The position numbers were made by a program, and so were the translations under genes. A stretch of 64,000 bases of DNA from Nereocystis luetkeana (Eukaryota > Sar > Phaeophyceae > Laminariales > Laminariaceae): contig JARUPZ010000014.1 in assembly GCA_031213475.1 (NCBI GenBank), positions 7,825,491 through 7,889,490 of the forward strand, written 5' to 3'. Shown here in pieces: positions 11,473 to 22,841 of the stretch. Under the pieces are notes generated by a model, which was not told the DNA's origin, searched no databases, and saw only the letters and a list, made by a program, of their open reading frames with translations. Each line of letters begins with the position of its first letter. The stretch's first letter is position 1.

Positions 11473-11783
11473 GAGTAGGTTTAGCAGTCTGGGAGAAGGG
11501 ATCTTTAGGGATGTTTTTTACTTGAAAAATGTGTAGCGTGGTCTGCACTTCGGAATCGTCGTCGGCATCTGATAAATTTCCTGGTTCGATGCAAACTCGT
11601 CGTAGCCTCGTTCAAGGCGAGGTTTGGCCCGTTTTGGCTGCGGTTTGGGGTCAGGGTTAGGGTTAGGGTTAGAGTCGGGGGTTGGGTTGGGTCTTCGCCC
11701 GTGCCTTGATCCCAACAGGAACCAAAACATCCGAACAGCCTACCAACCTAAAGATCCCTTCTCCCAGATTGTTAAGGGTCCTC
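11473..11783 (+). mobile_element. Telomere-repeat MITE, copy 3 (8-bp TSD)
   Basis: A 311-bp copy with perfect 8-bp target duplications AGCAGTTC at 11465-11472 and 11784-11791. It has the same orientation as copy 1 and the same ends. The internal block holds only two perfect TTAGGG units, again bordered by TCAGGG and TTAGAG. Confidence 0.93.
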
Positions 11784-11791
11784 AGCAGTTC

Positions 11792-14786
11792 ATAAAATAT
11801 TTACTTGAACGACATAGGCAACAATTCATCGATATTCGGGCAATGTTCTGGAGCCACCGGTTTCGTGTTTGATCCGAAATCGAAGGTTTTGACTGACTCC
11901 ATGTTACGAGACGAAAACTGCATGTAGCATCATTATGTGCCTGGATTCGACGGTGGTCAAAACAACCCCCATTTTATGGGCCAGCTTCTGTTTAGTCTGC
12001 TGCGCTTCCTCCTATTCCTTAGCTCGATTCAGTCAGCGACTGCCGGCCTCCACTTCAGAAGGCGTATCGGCAGCTATGGCTGCAGGGTTAGCCGGCCTTG
12101 GCGAGTCTCGCAGCTCTCATCTGCTTTGCCTTGTTCTTCATTACCAGGTGCATGCGATGCCGATCTGCGTTATTATTTTTTTCCCGTCGTCATCCCCGAG
12201 CGCACGGCACAGCAGCAACGTCGCGACGAGCAGAACCGAGTAGCGCCAAGATCGTGCTGTAGGCCACAGCCAAACGAGGTGCCTTGCTTTGACCTGGCGT
12301 AGCTCAGTCGATACCGCGCCGATCGAGTAACGGTTTCTTGTGCTTGTTTTCCAGGATTATAGGGAGCTCCATGTGATTTGCATGTTTAAAAAAGGGGTTG
12401 AATTCATGAAATTATCCCGTTTACGAGGTACATTCATGTTAAGCGCTAACCCGTCTTCGCGAGTACGTCCTGAACGCCTTGTTGGGTCGTTGGGGGTGTA
12501 GACTCGGTCATTCGAACAGGCTCTACCAATACTTCCTGACTCCCCTTCAGCAGGTTGCCTACTTACCTCAGCTTTCTGTGATGCTACTGATTATTGGTGC
12601 AGGCATCGTAGGTGTTTCGTACGAGCACGCGATTTGCATAAAATATTTAGAGTGTTTCTTATTGAAAAAAGCAAAAAAGGGTATTTTTTTCTTGCAAACA
12701 ACCACCTTCCATAGGATTAGGATAGTAGGGAAAAATGTCCACTTTCTTGACAGTCCGGAACAACTATCTCCGCCGAAGAAACAAAGATGTATTGCCCCTA
12801 TGACAGTACTACTCGTATATGTTTTGCCCGAGGGGGTTCCGTAACAAGGTAGTTTCGATATGCAACGTAGACGGATTTTTTTTCATTGCATCAGAACTTT
12901 GTAACCGTTGCTCCCTCGGTAGATGGATCAATGGACGGTTTCCTCGTGATGCATACATAACAACGATTTTTCCAGAAATCAAATCAAGATCAGGCTAGGC
13001 TCTGTAGCTTCCCGGAATGCGGCGCAACCAGGTCTTTACGGTCAAGGTACCTTGGCATCTACATGGTAAATAACTGAGGGTGATTGCCAGTGAATTCTCG
13101 GGCTTGTTCTATGCGTACCTCGAAACGTCGCGCCTCGCGGTAATTTTGTGAGATTCTAGGCTGACGGGGCCGCCTTGGACCTTGTAGTTTGCTGAGAGTC
13201 GACGGGATCCGCTCGTGTGTGTGCTGTTCCGCGAGCGAGCGAACGTGGCATAGTGTATTCTCGTAGCGGGCGGGTAACAGCGCATTCTTTCTTGAGACGA
13301 AAATGGATATCCCGAAGCTTGAAGTATGGGTCCCGTTTTATCACAGAATAGAGGGGCGGCATAGCACCGATGCGTGGGGAGGACAGTGGTACGAGTATTC
13401 TCCCGAAAGACCGGCCTGACCCTCGCTGCTTATCGTAATGGGAACACCTCGAGATACGTAGTTGTGACATTTTCTCCCGGAGTGCGGTGACCGATATTTG
13501 AACACGAATCCACGCGAGATTCTGCTCAATTTTACCCAAATTTGATGAAAATAGCTCAGTTCAGCCATCACTATCCGGGTTACGGCCGATAGTAGCTTCC
13601 TACGCACACCATGACCACGAGTGTGGCTCGAGAGAAATATATGACTGATGCGCTTGGCATTCTCAGGTCCCCAAGCTTTATCAACTAGACGGTTCCATAA
13701 GAAAGGTTTCGTTACCGCGTCGTGCGTGTAAATTTTTTTCATCTAAATTTTTTGTTCGTTGTGCCGCTGCTGTACACAGCTGAAGAAGCAAATTTCAACG
13801 ACTCCTAAACGACTTCAGGCCTCGAAAGTTCTTTTGAGGGATTTACACCAAGTGCGATACAAAAAGAGAGCAAAAGCGAGAGATTACATACAACGGGTTT
13901 AAATACCCCCCGAGCTTACATTGATTGCACTGCAGTTGTATTCTAGCCGGACAGAAGAAGCACCAGCATATGTTCGCAGCACATTCAACCGGCACGACAA
14001 TTCATCGGCACTCTCTACAGCAGTACCAAGGAGGGAAATAGCAGTACTGACCCATTTTGTGGTACAATATAGCACCCCTCAGTTTTGTGCGGTATTGTGC
14101 CGCAGTGGAGTCAGTGTGACTTGAAAAAACATACCAGGTACCAGGTATCTCCTAAAAAATCATACTCCGACGAGAAACATTACACTGCCGGTTATCCTCC
14201 CGCTTCATTACCGCCGCTCCTACAGACGAGGAGCATTTCGTTATCATTCACGCTCGAGCTTTTTCAAATACTTTAGGAAAGTGTTTGTTTCGTCACTAAT
14301 TCCGAACTTCTGCTTTTGGTTATGTCTGCAGCATTACCGTAGTTATGTTTGGAAAGTGACGGTGTAACCCTGAAAGTTTTTTGTACACGTCGACATCGAC
14401 CACACTCACTTTCTGTTCCGATTCTCCATCCTAGAGAGATACAAGTTTGTGCTCACCACGCCACCAGGCAGAGACTTCAAAGCGCATAGTAATTCAGCAA
14501 GTTTTAGATATCGGAAATTACGTTATCGTACTGCTCGCGAATAGCGCACCACACACAAGCCAGCATTCCCGATGCAATGAGAGAGACAAAACACTACTGA
14601 GACGCATGTCGACGATTATTTGCGTCCTGCCCACTGGTCCGAAAGACACCGTCTGCCATTACGTGTATTGAATTGAGAGGTTATCGACACCCCGTGGGGT
14701 CTGCTACATTGTTTGGAGGCATTAGCCAAGGTACATGTCAAGAGTAACCAGCACGAACAAGGTGTCGACTGCTCATTTCGGTACGC
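11792..14786. other. Intergenic stretch, only weak ORFs
   Basis: The best frame is an ATG-started 133-codon ORF on the - strand at 13341-13742, basic and without a family I recognise. An exon-like - strand scrap near 11930-12180 (KNKAKQMRAARLAKAG) has no supported boundaries. A doubled TACCAGGTA lies near 14134. Treated as non-coding with doubt. Confidence 0.4.
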
Positions 14787-14790
14787 TTGA

Positions 14791-14880
14791 CCCCTTTAGA
14801 ACCGCAGTCCCGTTTTGGGGACAAACTACTTGAAATTTGAGTGGTTTGTCCCCAAAAACGGAACTGCGGTTCTAAAGGGG
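14791..14880. mobile_element. TTAA-flanked hairpin MITE, copy 1
   Basis: A 90-bp near-complete palindrome opening CCCCTTTAGAACCGCAG and closing with its complement. It is flanked by TTGA on the left (one mismatch to TTAA) and TTAA on the right. CCC at the end plus a TTAA target matches the piggyBac signature (family knowledge), so it is probably a piggyBac-type MITE. Confidence 0.85.
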
Positions 14881-14884
14881 TTAA

Positions 14885-15313
14885 TCGCGTGTTGTACATA
14901 CGTTTTTCTCCACAAGGAAAAAATGACACCTGCGTTGTGTGCAAGAGGGGTAAGAACAACCTGCGTACATTAATCAGGCACCCACGACTAGACATGGATA
15001 CGGACATTTTTCAGTCATCATGTGCCCACCACCCTGTGATAAGTTGGTGTTTTGACCTCGCAGTAGGCCCTTCCTTCAACTTCGCCAACCAGACCCCGAA
15101 AACATCACGATACTACTCTACTGTAGAATAATATCGTAAATATATTTTTGATACAGGTTGGTGATGAGCCAAAGTGCGAGGTGGGTCGCGGGCGGTCCGT
15201 CCGGGGTTTCCCTCTGTAACTTTTAAGGGGTTCTTACTCGCGTCTGGGCGCAGGTTACTTCAAACTGCCACATTTCTTAAGGCCGACGCAACCATATACT
15301 AAAAAAAAAACTT
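14885..15313. other. Non-coding stretch
   Basis: A short open frame runs out of the MITE on the + strand, but nothing in it is recognisable. I see nothing else here. Confidence 0.4.
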
Positions 15314-15422
15314 TTGCGGGGGACCATAGTAAATAGGACCCAATATTGTTATAATATATATCTCTATATATGCATAGGTTTATTTGTGTACGTTAGGTCC
15401 TCTTTACAATGGTCCCCCGTCA
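15314..15422. mobile_element. Hairpin MITE of the TTACGGGGG family, copy 2
   Basis: About 109 bp. The left end reads GCGGGGGACCATAG and the right end ATGGTCCCCCGTC. It shares the inner CAATATTG-like core with the other copies. The terminal bases have diverged, so its TA duplication can no longer be read. Confidence 0.8.
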
Positions 15423-16113
15423 GAACAAGTACATTATTGTGCAATACGGTTTGGAATCGCTTTAAGCGCCGCGCGGAAGAGCAGAGTCAATATGGTCGAC
15501 CTCGTTGTTCCTAAAACGAAATTCAATCGAGTACTTTCAACCCGCAGTTTGACTATTAATAGCACATTCGCCTCACCCGGAGGCAGTGTCCGATGGTCTT
15601 GGAACCGCCTTGACGAAGCGATGAACCGTCAGTCGCAAAGACCTTGTACCGGTACTCTTAAAAATAAGATTAATCAATAATAGATATCAGTACCTGGTAA
15701 GTGTTTGCGCTTTGTGAACAATTGACGACCATTTGTATTCCCCCGTTCCCGACGGATAGCAAATACCTGGTAGCATTTTCACAATTTTACACAAATACGG
15801 CCGACTTATAAACATTTATACCTGGTATTTGAAAGGTAAATAAAAACATACATAGAGCTGAAAACGACAACGCCCACGTTTGACAGTTGGTCTACACCTC
15901 CCCGAGCCTCCGTGGTTGGTCAAGCACACCCGACGAGTACTGTATAGGCGCGACCGAATGGAGCTGACCATCTCACCACACGCCCTTGGGTCGTTGCCTC
16001 GCGACATCGCTTGACCTTCGTGTGAACGGCACGTGTCGAGACGGCCCTCGTGTGATAAGTGTGCGGTCTGAGCTGTATGTCACGGTGGGGGAAAGGGCTG
16101 GTGCTTATGTGGT
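15423..16113. other. Non-coding stretch with three TACCTGGTA motifs
   Basis: TACCTGGTA occurs near 15689, 15766 and 15822. No gene is supported. Confidence 0.5.
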
Positions 16114-16497
16114 GATGGCAGATTCCCTGCGCTCTTTCGTTCTCTTTTGTTCGTTGACCTTGCTGTTCACAAGACCCGTAGGAGCAGCAGCAGCTACTCG
16201 TGTAATAGCTGTGTGCATAATCTCGATATGGCTGCGGAAAACCCTTCCTCGGCCGGCTCCGACGATACAGGTGAACCCCGGCTACCTGTTGTCGTCGAGT
16301 ACAGCTCCTCTGAGGATCAAAGACGCTTGTCCATTTTTTCTGTCTGGTGCTTCTCTTGCCTCTCTCTGTCTCGTTTCCCCGCGTGTAGTGTCTCTGAAGC
16401 CGCGATCTTCTATCGTGATCATATACCGGCACCTTGGTACCACGAAAACTACTTGGGTAAAAGCACGAGTACACACGTACATACAGTAGTAGTGTAA
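16114..16497 (+). CDS. Possible secreted-protein N-terminus (uncertain)
   Basis: Two overlapping + strand frames are open here. The more gene-like one starts at ATG 16114, whose first 26 residues look like a signal peptide: a short polar start, the hydrophobic core FVLFCSLTLLF, then a PVGAAA cleavage-like site. The remaining 100 or so residues show no domain and stop at 16489. I chose this ATG because the frame upstream has no hydrophobic start. No splice sites are convincing and the opposite strand is open too, so this may be chance. Confidence 0.22.
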   Translation, partial: DGRFPALFRSLLFVDLAVHKTRRSSSSYSCNSCVHNLDMAAENPSSAGSDDTGEPRLPVVVEYSSSEDQRRLSIFSVWCFSCLSLSRFPACSVSEAAIFYRDHIPAPWYHENYLGKSTSTHVHTVVV

Positions 16498-18009
16498 ATC
16501 ATCTTGCTGTTGTTTTGGGCTACATGTTTTTGTTCCTTGCTCGTACGTATTGGGAGAGCGGCAGGACACGGGGAAGCGATGAAACGCAGGCCGCCAGAAG
16601 GTTTACTGTACACTGCTGCGTTGCTGTGCTGATGTCGGGTTCGGCGCGGGGCCTTTGGAGGGCTCGCTTCAGCGCTGTGTATGAACTCACACACTCAGGA
16701 ACACCGCAACAGCGGCAGCAACGTTGGGTTCGGGTTCACAGCTCTCAGCGTATACGAGATTGTGATACAGCAAACCACGCACGGGACGTGCAAACCATTG
16801 CACACCGGCACCTATCGGTTCGTTTCACAAGAAGATACCAATATTAAAAAATTGATAAAGCGCAAGCCGGAGAGACTTCATTTTTAGGTAAGATTACCGA
16901 CGAAAAAAAAACAACTAAATTTTCGCTCTGCGCTATCATTGCACAGTGCAGCAAAGCAGAGCAGTAATACTGAACACTCAATCAATGAGGTACAAACCTG
17001 CCTTCAAAAAATGTACAAGGTATCATTTTCAGATATAAAAAAAAAACAATTTACAGCAAGTAAGTCCAACCAGCCATGCCCTCTACTACACTGCTGTACA
17101 GTACCAGGTAGGTTCATGCCAAAAGCACAACGCAAAGCTTAGACATCGCTGAACATATTTCTGCCGTGTATGTAGAAGGAATGGTCGAAACCCGCCGGAA
17201 GTCTCCGTGCGGAAGACATAGAAAAAAAACAAGCGCTTCCACCTGCTGAAAACAGCCCCCCCCCATAGATTATTACGTACGTGCCGCAAGCGAGTCTCAC
17301 CACTCACCACTGCTCAGCTCTTCCGAGGCGAAGAATTCACACAGGGCTGGCTGCCTTGTTGTGCGTTTACACGAGCCCACAGAGAGAGGGGTGGAAATGC
17401 AGGCACGAGCTGCTGCGCGTTGTCAAAGTTTTGTTTTCATGCAGATGGGTCGGCGCACGGGACAGGTAGGAGAGGAAGAGTGAGACAGAGATGAGGTGAA
17501 GCAGCTACTAACTACTGCAGGCAGTGACTTCGATTAATACCAGCAGGTATTTTCTAGTTTTGTCGGTAATGCGGAGGCGTTTATACAAGGGGGCCGGGGG
17601 CAGAAATTCCAGGTTTTCAGCTTACAGCAGCCGCTGCGCACCCTTTCGTGCCAGAAGTGCAGGGGCACCTCGCACAGGGCAAACAACCGGCTACTTTGGA
17701 ACACTGTTTTGTGCATCTGAGCGAATTACGATGGAGAGCATTGCGCGCATGTTGGCGAGGGTTGTAAAAACGTTTGTGAGTGATCTCCACGAAAATTGGT
17801 TATCGGCGATCATTTTCCCGTGTAGTACAGCAGCAGTAGTATTTGAGAGGTGGCGATAGCGCTGCGATTCGTTGTAATCCAGCCACGGCTCCGCCCGTAT
17901 GTAGACTGTCAATCAGTCGATACTGGAGTACACACACGTATAGACTATATGTTTTGCATCGATTTACTGTTGCGTCTACTCCGGAACTTGAAGCTGCCTA
18001 CAGTAGTGG
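16498..18009. other. Intergenic stretch, no supported gene
   Basis: Short unrecognised frames only, plus one TACCAGGTA motif near 17101. Nothing else is visible. Confidence 0.5.
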
Positions 18010-18117
18010 TCCCTCTATAGCGCCAGTCGATTAGCGCCGGTGCCCCGTTATCGCACCGTTCAAAAAGCTTGGCACAGACGGAACCCTCTATTAGACGAAA
18101 CCGGTGCTATAGAGGGA
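18010..18117. mobile_element. MITE-like hairpin with TCCCTCTATAGC ends
   Basis: About 108 bp bounded by TCCCTCTATAGCGCC on the left and GGTGCTATAGAGGGA on the right, an inverted pair of about 15 bp. The inner parts carry ATTAGCGCCGG and ATTAGACG, also roughly inverted. No target duplication is readable and no second copy was seen in this window, so the family is unknown. Confidence 0.55.
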
Positions 18118-18639
18118 TATGGCATCCCCATCGCAGGTATTGGCACTACCGCCGCCGGTTTCGCATTTTTTCATACCTGGTTACTGTACTGTACTGCTGT
18201 TAATACACCTTAAAAAACATGCCTCCCAATTACTCGTTGCCATTTATTTGTGCAGTGAGACGAGTACCTCATGTTATGCCCACGCCAGACCCGAGCACAG
18301 GTTACGTAGTATACCTTGCGGGATGATAGACATATGCTGGCCTCGTGTTACACCTGCGGCTGGATGGGGACTTTGTGCCCTCGAGAATCGTGCGCGTCTG
18401 CGTCGGCACCAGTGTCCGGTATGTATCCCGCGGATTATCCGTTCCCTGTACTCGGTTTTGCTTACCTAATTATGTGAACAAATCAACACAGGTTTTTATA
18501 GGACGCTCGTGTACGTATGCCGTTAATTCTTGCCGTTAATGATGCAGGCAATTAATGCATGACTTTCTTGTACCCCGTTAGAGCACCAGACCTGCTGCTT
18601 GTAGTAGCGTACGAGTATGCCTTGTGCGTCCAGACGTGC

Positions 18640-18945
18640 ATACACTTGATTTAAGTATGTAATATTGTTTCTGGGCATATCTCGCGATGGACAACGAATT
18701 GGGCAATGAAACTGACATCGATCTTCTCCTTGTATCCCCAGTAACGTCTCCAGCAAATTTCGCCTTGATCGGGAACGACGATTTCACGCATTACGGAATT
18801 TTGATCACTATTTTTTTTATAACTTTTGTTTTCGCATGTGCATGCACTGGTATGTCAGGGTCAGAGTGCCTCCAAATTTTGAGTCCTAATTCGCTGTAGT
18901 ATTCTGACTTGGTGTCCTGGATCATTTGATGTAAGTATTGGAATT
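18640..18945. repeat. Dispersed repeat family R1, copy 1
   Basis: Shares blocks with 54618-55045: AATTGGGCAATGAAA, CGCCTTGATCGGGA, and GTGCCTCCAAATTTTGAG followed by CCTAATTCG. Part of it also recurs at 19255-19460. No ends or target duplication are visible. Confidence 0.6.
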
Positions 18946-19254
18946 TTGGATCAGGCCTCCTGCGCGGCAGAGGTCTTCGTCCGGTTTTTCGCCCCGCGCT
19001 GAGTGGGCGAGCGCATCGCCTGCTCTGCGCGGGGCTGCAAATGATCTAGGAAACCAAGGCTTTAAATCATCCTTCTACTGCGGGGCGGGTGGGAGGTCTC
19101 AATAAATATGTCGTGCCCACCTCTGCTCACGATGTTTTGGGAACGAAATGACGAGTGATCGTAGGCGACCACTCCACGATACAAATTCAAGACATTCCTG
19201 ATGGCACACCCAGTTCCATGATTTGTACCAAATCATTTCTTCTGCTGTCATTGC

Positions 19255-19460
19255 CAATTTTACTGTAGTATTCTGACTCGATATCCTGGATCCTTTGATG
19301 TAAGTATTTGATTTTTGAATGAGGCCTCCTGCGTCGACCCGTGGTCTCGCACATACTTGGTTGCGTCGTTGGATAGTATCTTGTTGCGTTGTAATTTCGA
19401 GTCATAATTCGCAGTGTGGTTCACGAGATACGACTTCAGCACATGGTTGATTGTGTGCTT
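19255..19460. repeat. Dispersed repeat family R1, partial copy 2
   Basis: GTAGTATTCTGACT, CCTGGATC and TTTGATGTAAGTATT repeat the order seen at 18897-18945. Later, TTTCGAGTCATAATTCGCAG and CACGAGATACGACTT match the block near 54975-55020. Confidence 0.6.
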
Positions 19461-20399
19461 CATGGCTGCCTAAGCTCGCATACTATCCTGGTACCTGGTA
19501 TGTAGTTTGACACCTCGTGGTACCGGTGCGAGTATAGGATTGGGAAATAACCACAACGCCTCACGATGGGCTTCGAATGCGCGGTTGCTCCTTGGTGCGA
19601 AGTAACAGTTCATGGATGAAGCTGTCGCGTCCCACGCAAGACCTACTTCCAGGATTTACTCCCTTTTCCTCCCAGCTTGCCTCCTGAATCATGACCTATG
19701 CGGCGAAGCCTCGGCGACGGCGGTGATTCATACGTTGTGCAACAATATGAAACAGTAGACCCAATAGAACCAGCAGTACCAATGCTACTGAGACCTGCGT
19801 GCAGAGCAACTCTCTGTGCGCTATGCTAGTAATACACCTTGAAAAGCATGCCTCCCAACTCTCTACATAGAACGACCGAGACATTTCAAACGTTTGTACG
19901 CATATCTCGAGGGGAGTTCGACAGACCTACATAAGGGGAATTTGTTGAATGCGACGAGGGGATGGGGGGGAGCTCAGCTGTTGAGGGTGTATTTCGCCAG
20001 TAGTGATGCACTTAAAAAAAGGTTGTGCGGCAGCGTGTGAGCTACATGCAGCAGCAGGGGTGCCTGTGCCCAATTCAGTCCAAAAGGGGCTATTAATACC
20101 ACTACATTATTATTGATAATAATAAAGAGGTTGATCAGAAAGGCAGGCTGAGATTTTCCAAGGAGTAAGAAAGACGCGAGGCTGAGCCTCCGCCGCAATA
20201 TAAGAATGCCTATTGCCCCCCTGGGGCAAAGCGCCGATGACTTCGGGTCACCCTGCTGTCCGCCCCTGGTGGTCGCGAGGAACATTTTTCTGCTTTTCGG
20301 GGACGATTCAATTTTCATTTTCAACCCCGTACAGCAGTGTACTAGTATGTACCAGGTACGAAACTGTACTCGTAGGAGCTTTTTTATCGCATTTTGATT
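19461..20399. other. Non-coding stretch
   Basis: A block of about 30 bp with core CATGCCTCCCAA (near 19845) also occurs near 18220, so it is another small direct repeat. TACCTGGTA and TACCAGGTA occur near 19489 and 20350. No gene is supported. Confidence 0.5.
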
Positions 20400-21375
20400 T
20401 GCCGTTTCATGTTTCCAAACGTGTTTCCCGAGTGACGAGGATGACGAGGAGGAGACGGAGGGTGCTGACACCGGAAGAGTTCGTCGATCGGACGGCTGAG
20501 CTATGCTTGACGACGATGAAGACCTAGACCCTGGTGAAACAACACTGCCTCTGTAATGCCCACCGTGTTATGCTCTGTCCCGGTCAGCTCCTCCGGCCCT
20601 TGATTCATCACTTGTGAAGGAGCACATCATTCTGCGCCGCGGCTGAGGATGGGTGAAAAGATTCCTCACGCGATGGCCACAGGCCCGGACGCGCCAGAAC
20701 TACGACTACAGGGTGCTAATTGAGCGAACCGGTGCTACGCGTAGTACGAAGCTTCCCCTCGGGAAGTACACTGCTGTTGCCGACGTCGCGGCAGAAGGTT
20801 GTTGGGTGATACTGGAGAAGTTTACTGCGATTTCAAGAATCAACGTGAGCTATTGGCGGCACCGCAGGGAGCTGTCAGGCAGGACATCGCGGGCGACGGT
20901 GGCACTGATTGTGGCAAGGAGGACAACGAGGAGGGGAAGAATGGCGAAAAGTAGGGGAGAAAAGAGAGCGGGGGGGGGAGGAGAGGATTGTGACGTCGAA
21001 GGAAGCGGTTTGGAAGCAGACAGCAGCAGTGGTAGTGACAGTGGGGATGGGGAAGGCGCCGACAAAGAGGGGAAGAGGAACGACGACGAGGAAGGGAGGA
21101 AAGACTGGGGCGGGAGCGGACTAGATGGTGAAGACGATAGTGATCTCGGAGATAATAGCTTTAGCGATAGCAGTGTTAGCGAGGTAAAGGGTGAAGGCGG
21201 GCAAAGGGTTCCTGACGGCAGTGCTGGGAATCAGCACTCACGCGAAGCGAAGGGGCGTAAGCGGAAACGTTCCAACTTCGTTGCTGAGCACGTTTCCTCG
21301 GGGCCAGTGCCTACCAGCAAGAAGAGTACACGCGGAAGAGGTCGGACGCCGAACGTGCGCGTGCGTGACCAGTGA
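20400..21375 (+). pseudogene. Acidic-tailed protein relic with a GW...YDYRV...KLPLGKY module
   Basis: The + strand reads an acidic patch (DDEEETEGADTG), then LVKEHIILRRG, a TGA at 20644, then GWVKRFLTRWPQARTRQNYDYRVLIE and TRSTKLPLGKYTAVAD. After that comes a low-complexity acidic tail, rich in Ser, Gly, Asp and Glu, with a basic end (KGRKRKRSN). The order of Trp, aromatic and beta-prone segments recalls small Tudor/chromo-like folds, but that is only an impression. The frame from 20653 is open to 21375; upstream it carries stops. It may be the tail module of another decayed transposon protein. I do not recognise the family with confidence. Confidence 0.35.
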
Positions 21376-22222
21376 CGGGTATACAGTCAAACGCCGCATT
21401 AATATTTGTGGACACCGTTTCAAAACCAAAACAAGAAATCCGCTCGATTTATGTCCGGCGAATATAAGAAACAGAATCAATAAGAAAAAGGCTTAGAAAA
21501 TATATATGAATAGGAAACCAAGGATGAGCTCATATCCCTGGTTCTTATTTGGTGTCTTGTACTGTATTAAATATTGGCAATTATCATTTTTCCCGTCGAT
21601 TCTCTTGTCTTCCGTCTTTCTCAGACCACCCGCATGCTGATGTCACCGTCGGTTGAAAAGTGGCCGTCGTAGCGTGTCAGCAAAAGCAGGCGTACGATTT
21701 TTGTGTTGATATCCGTCCCGTTGGAAGTTTTTTTCCGGGGGGGGGGGGTTGGCGTCGGGGTAGTTGTTCGTGAAAAGCATTTACGTACGTACTGTATTTC
21801 GTTTGTATTTTTTTATGTGGTACGGTTTGTACCTCGTTCGTGGTACGGTACGGTAGCTTGTGACGGACGTCTTCTCTACCGAAGCAATAGCAGCACGCAC
21901 GTGACGTGGAGGTACAGTAAGCTTGATCGACGAGCAGAACCACTAAAAATGTGAAATTTGCAGTAACAAGACGGGCTCTGTATCCTCATATATTTTCGTA
22001 GCATCGTTGGCACTTTGTTGCTGTCGTAATCATTCCGCACCACAAATGTTTGCTGTTTAGTGTCCACGTACAGTACGCACTGCGATGATGCTGTGCCGCT
22101 TATCATGCGCACCCCTGCTGCTCTTCCGTGGCGAAGCACACGTCTCTGTTCTTATGTTACCGAGGTCCCTCCCTGCCGACACGCACTGCATTCCCCTTTC
22201 ATATGTCACTCCATTTGGCCTA
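21376..22222. other. Non-coding stretch
   Basis: A G run lies at about 21738-21750 and a TACGG-repeat patch near 21840-21855. No gene is supported. Confidence 0.5.
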
Positions 22223-22262
22223 TTATGGGGGACCATAGTAAAGAGCACCAAATATTGTTAGG
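22223..22262. mobile_element. Half copy of the TTACGGGGG MITE family
   Basis: One terminal repeat only, TTATGGGGGACCATAGTAAA, followed by the family's AATATTG core and then unrelated sequence. The right half is missing. Confidence 0.65.
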
Positions 22263-22513
22263 GTCGATCTTAACGACGAGTGTTTTTCAGTTTTTTTCGG
22301 TATTTACCTGAAATGTCGGTATTTTCCCGAAATATTTTCGGGAAAAGCCGAACATTTTCACCCCCCCAAAACGACGCCTCGACGTTTTTAGGTATTCCTT
22401 GCCTTTTTTGGGTTTTTAGGTACAAGGATCGGGCAGCTCCACCGTGCTAGCCGTGCCACCCCTCACGAGTAGACAAGGCCTTCCAGGGTTGTCCCTAAGG
22501 CTCTCCACAGACC

Positions 22514-22841
22514 ATGGCCGACCGCAGCAAGCGCAAAGTCTCCACGGGGCTCTCTTCTGCGCATCAACGGAGGCGCACCGACCAAGACCACGAAGGCCAC
22601 GTGATGAGAGCAGTCACCGCCATACGCGTAATGGTGGGTACCGTCGCACAAGGCGCTGCTCAGCAGAGCGCCCCCAACGTCAGGGTGCTCAACGACCTCC
22701 AGCGCCTCAGTTGGGACAAGCACCTAGACGACCTTCGCCACGGCGAGTTCTTTACACGGTTCTATCGGATGGAGGAGAGGTCTTTCGACAAACTGGATAA
22801 GCTTCTTCGTCCGCGTCTCCGACGAAACGAGCACTACGGGT
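22514..22841 (+). other. Exon 1 of the PIF/Harbinger-like gene
   Basis: ATG at 22514; the donor GTGAGT starts at 22842. It ends in phase 1, and the junction codon completes with the TT that opens exon 2. Confidence 0.7.

Noticed and set aside
12297-12335. GCGTAGCTCAGTCGATACCG looks like the 5' part of a tRNA (A box)
   Set aside because: No B box or acceptor pairing follows within 100 bp; a chance A-box match is likely.
12838-12851. CCGTAACAAGGTAG resembles the end of small-subunit rRNA
   Set aside because: The match is about 11 bases with no flanking rRNA sequence.
13156-13742. Two overlapping - strand ORFs of 127 and 133 codons
   Set aside because: They are in different frames with no domain, no splice signals and no similarity to one another; insufficient for a gene call.
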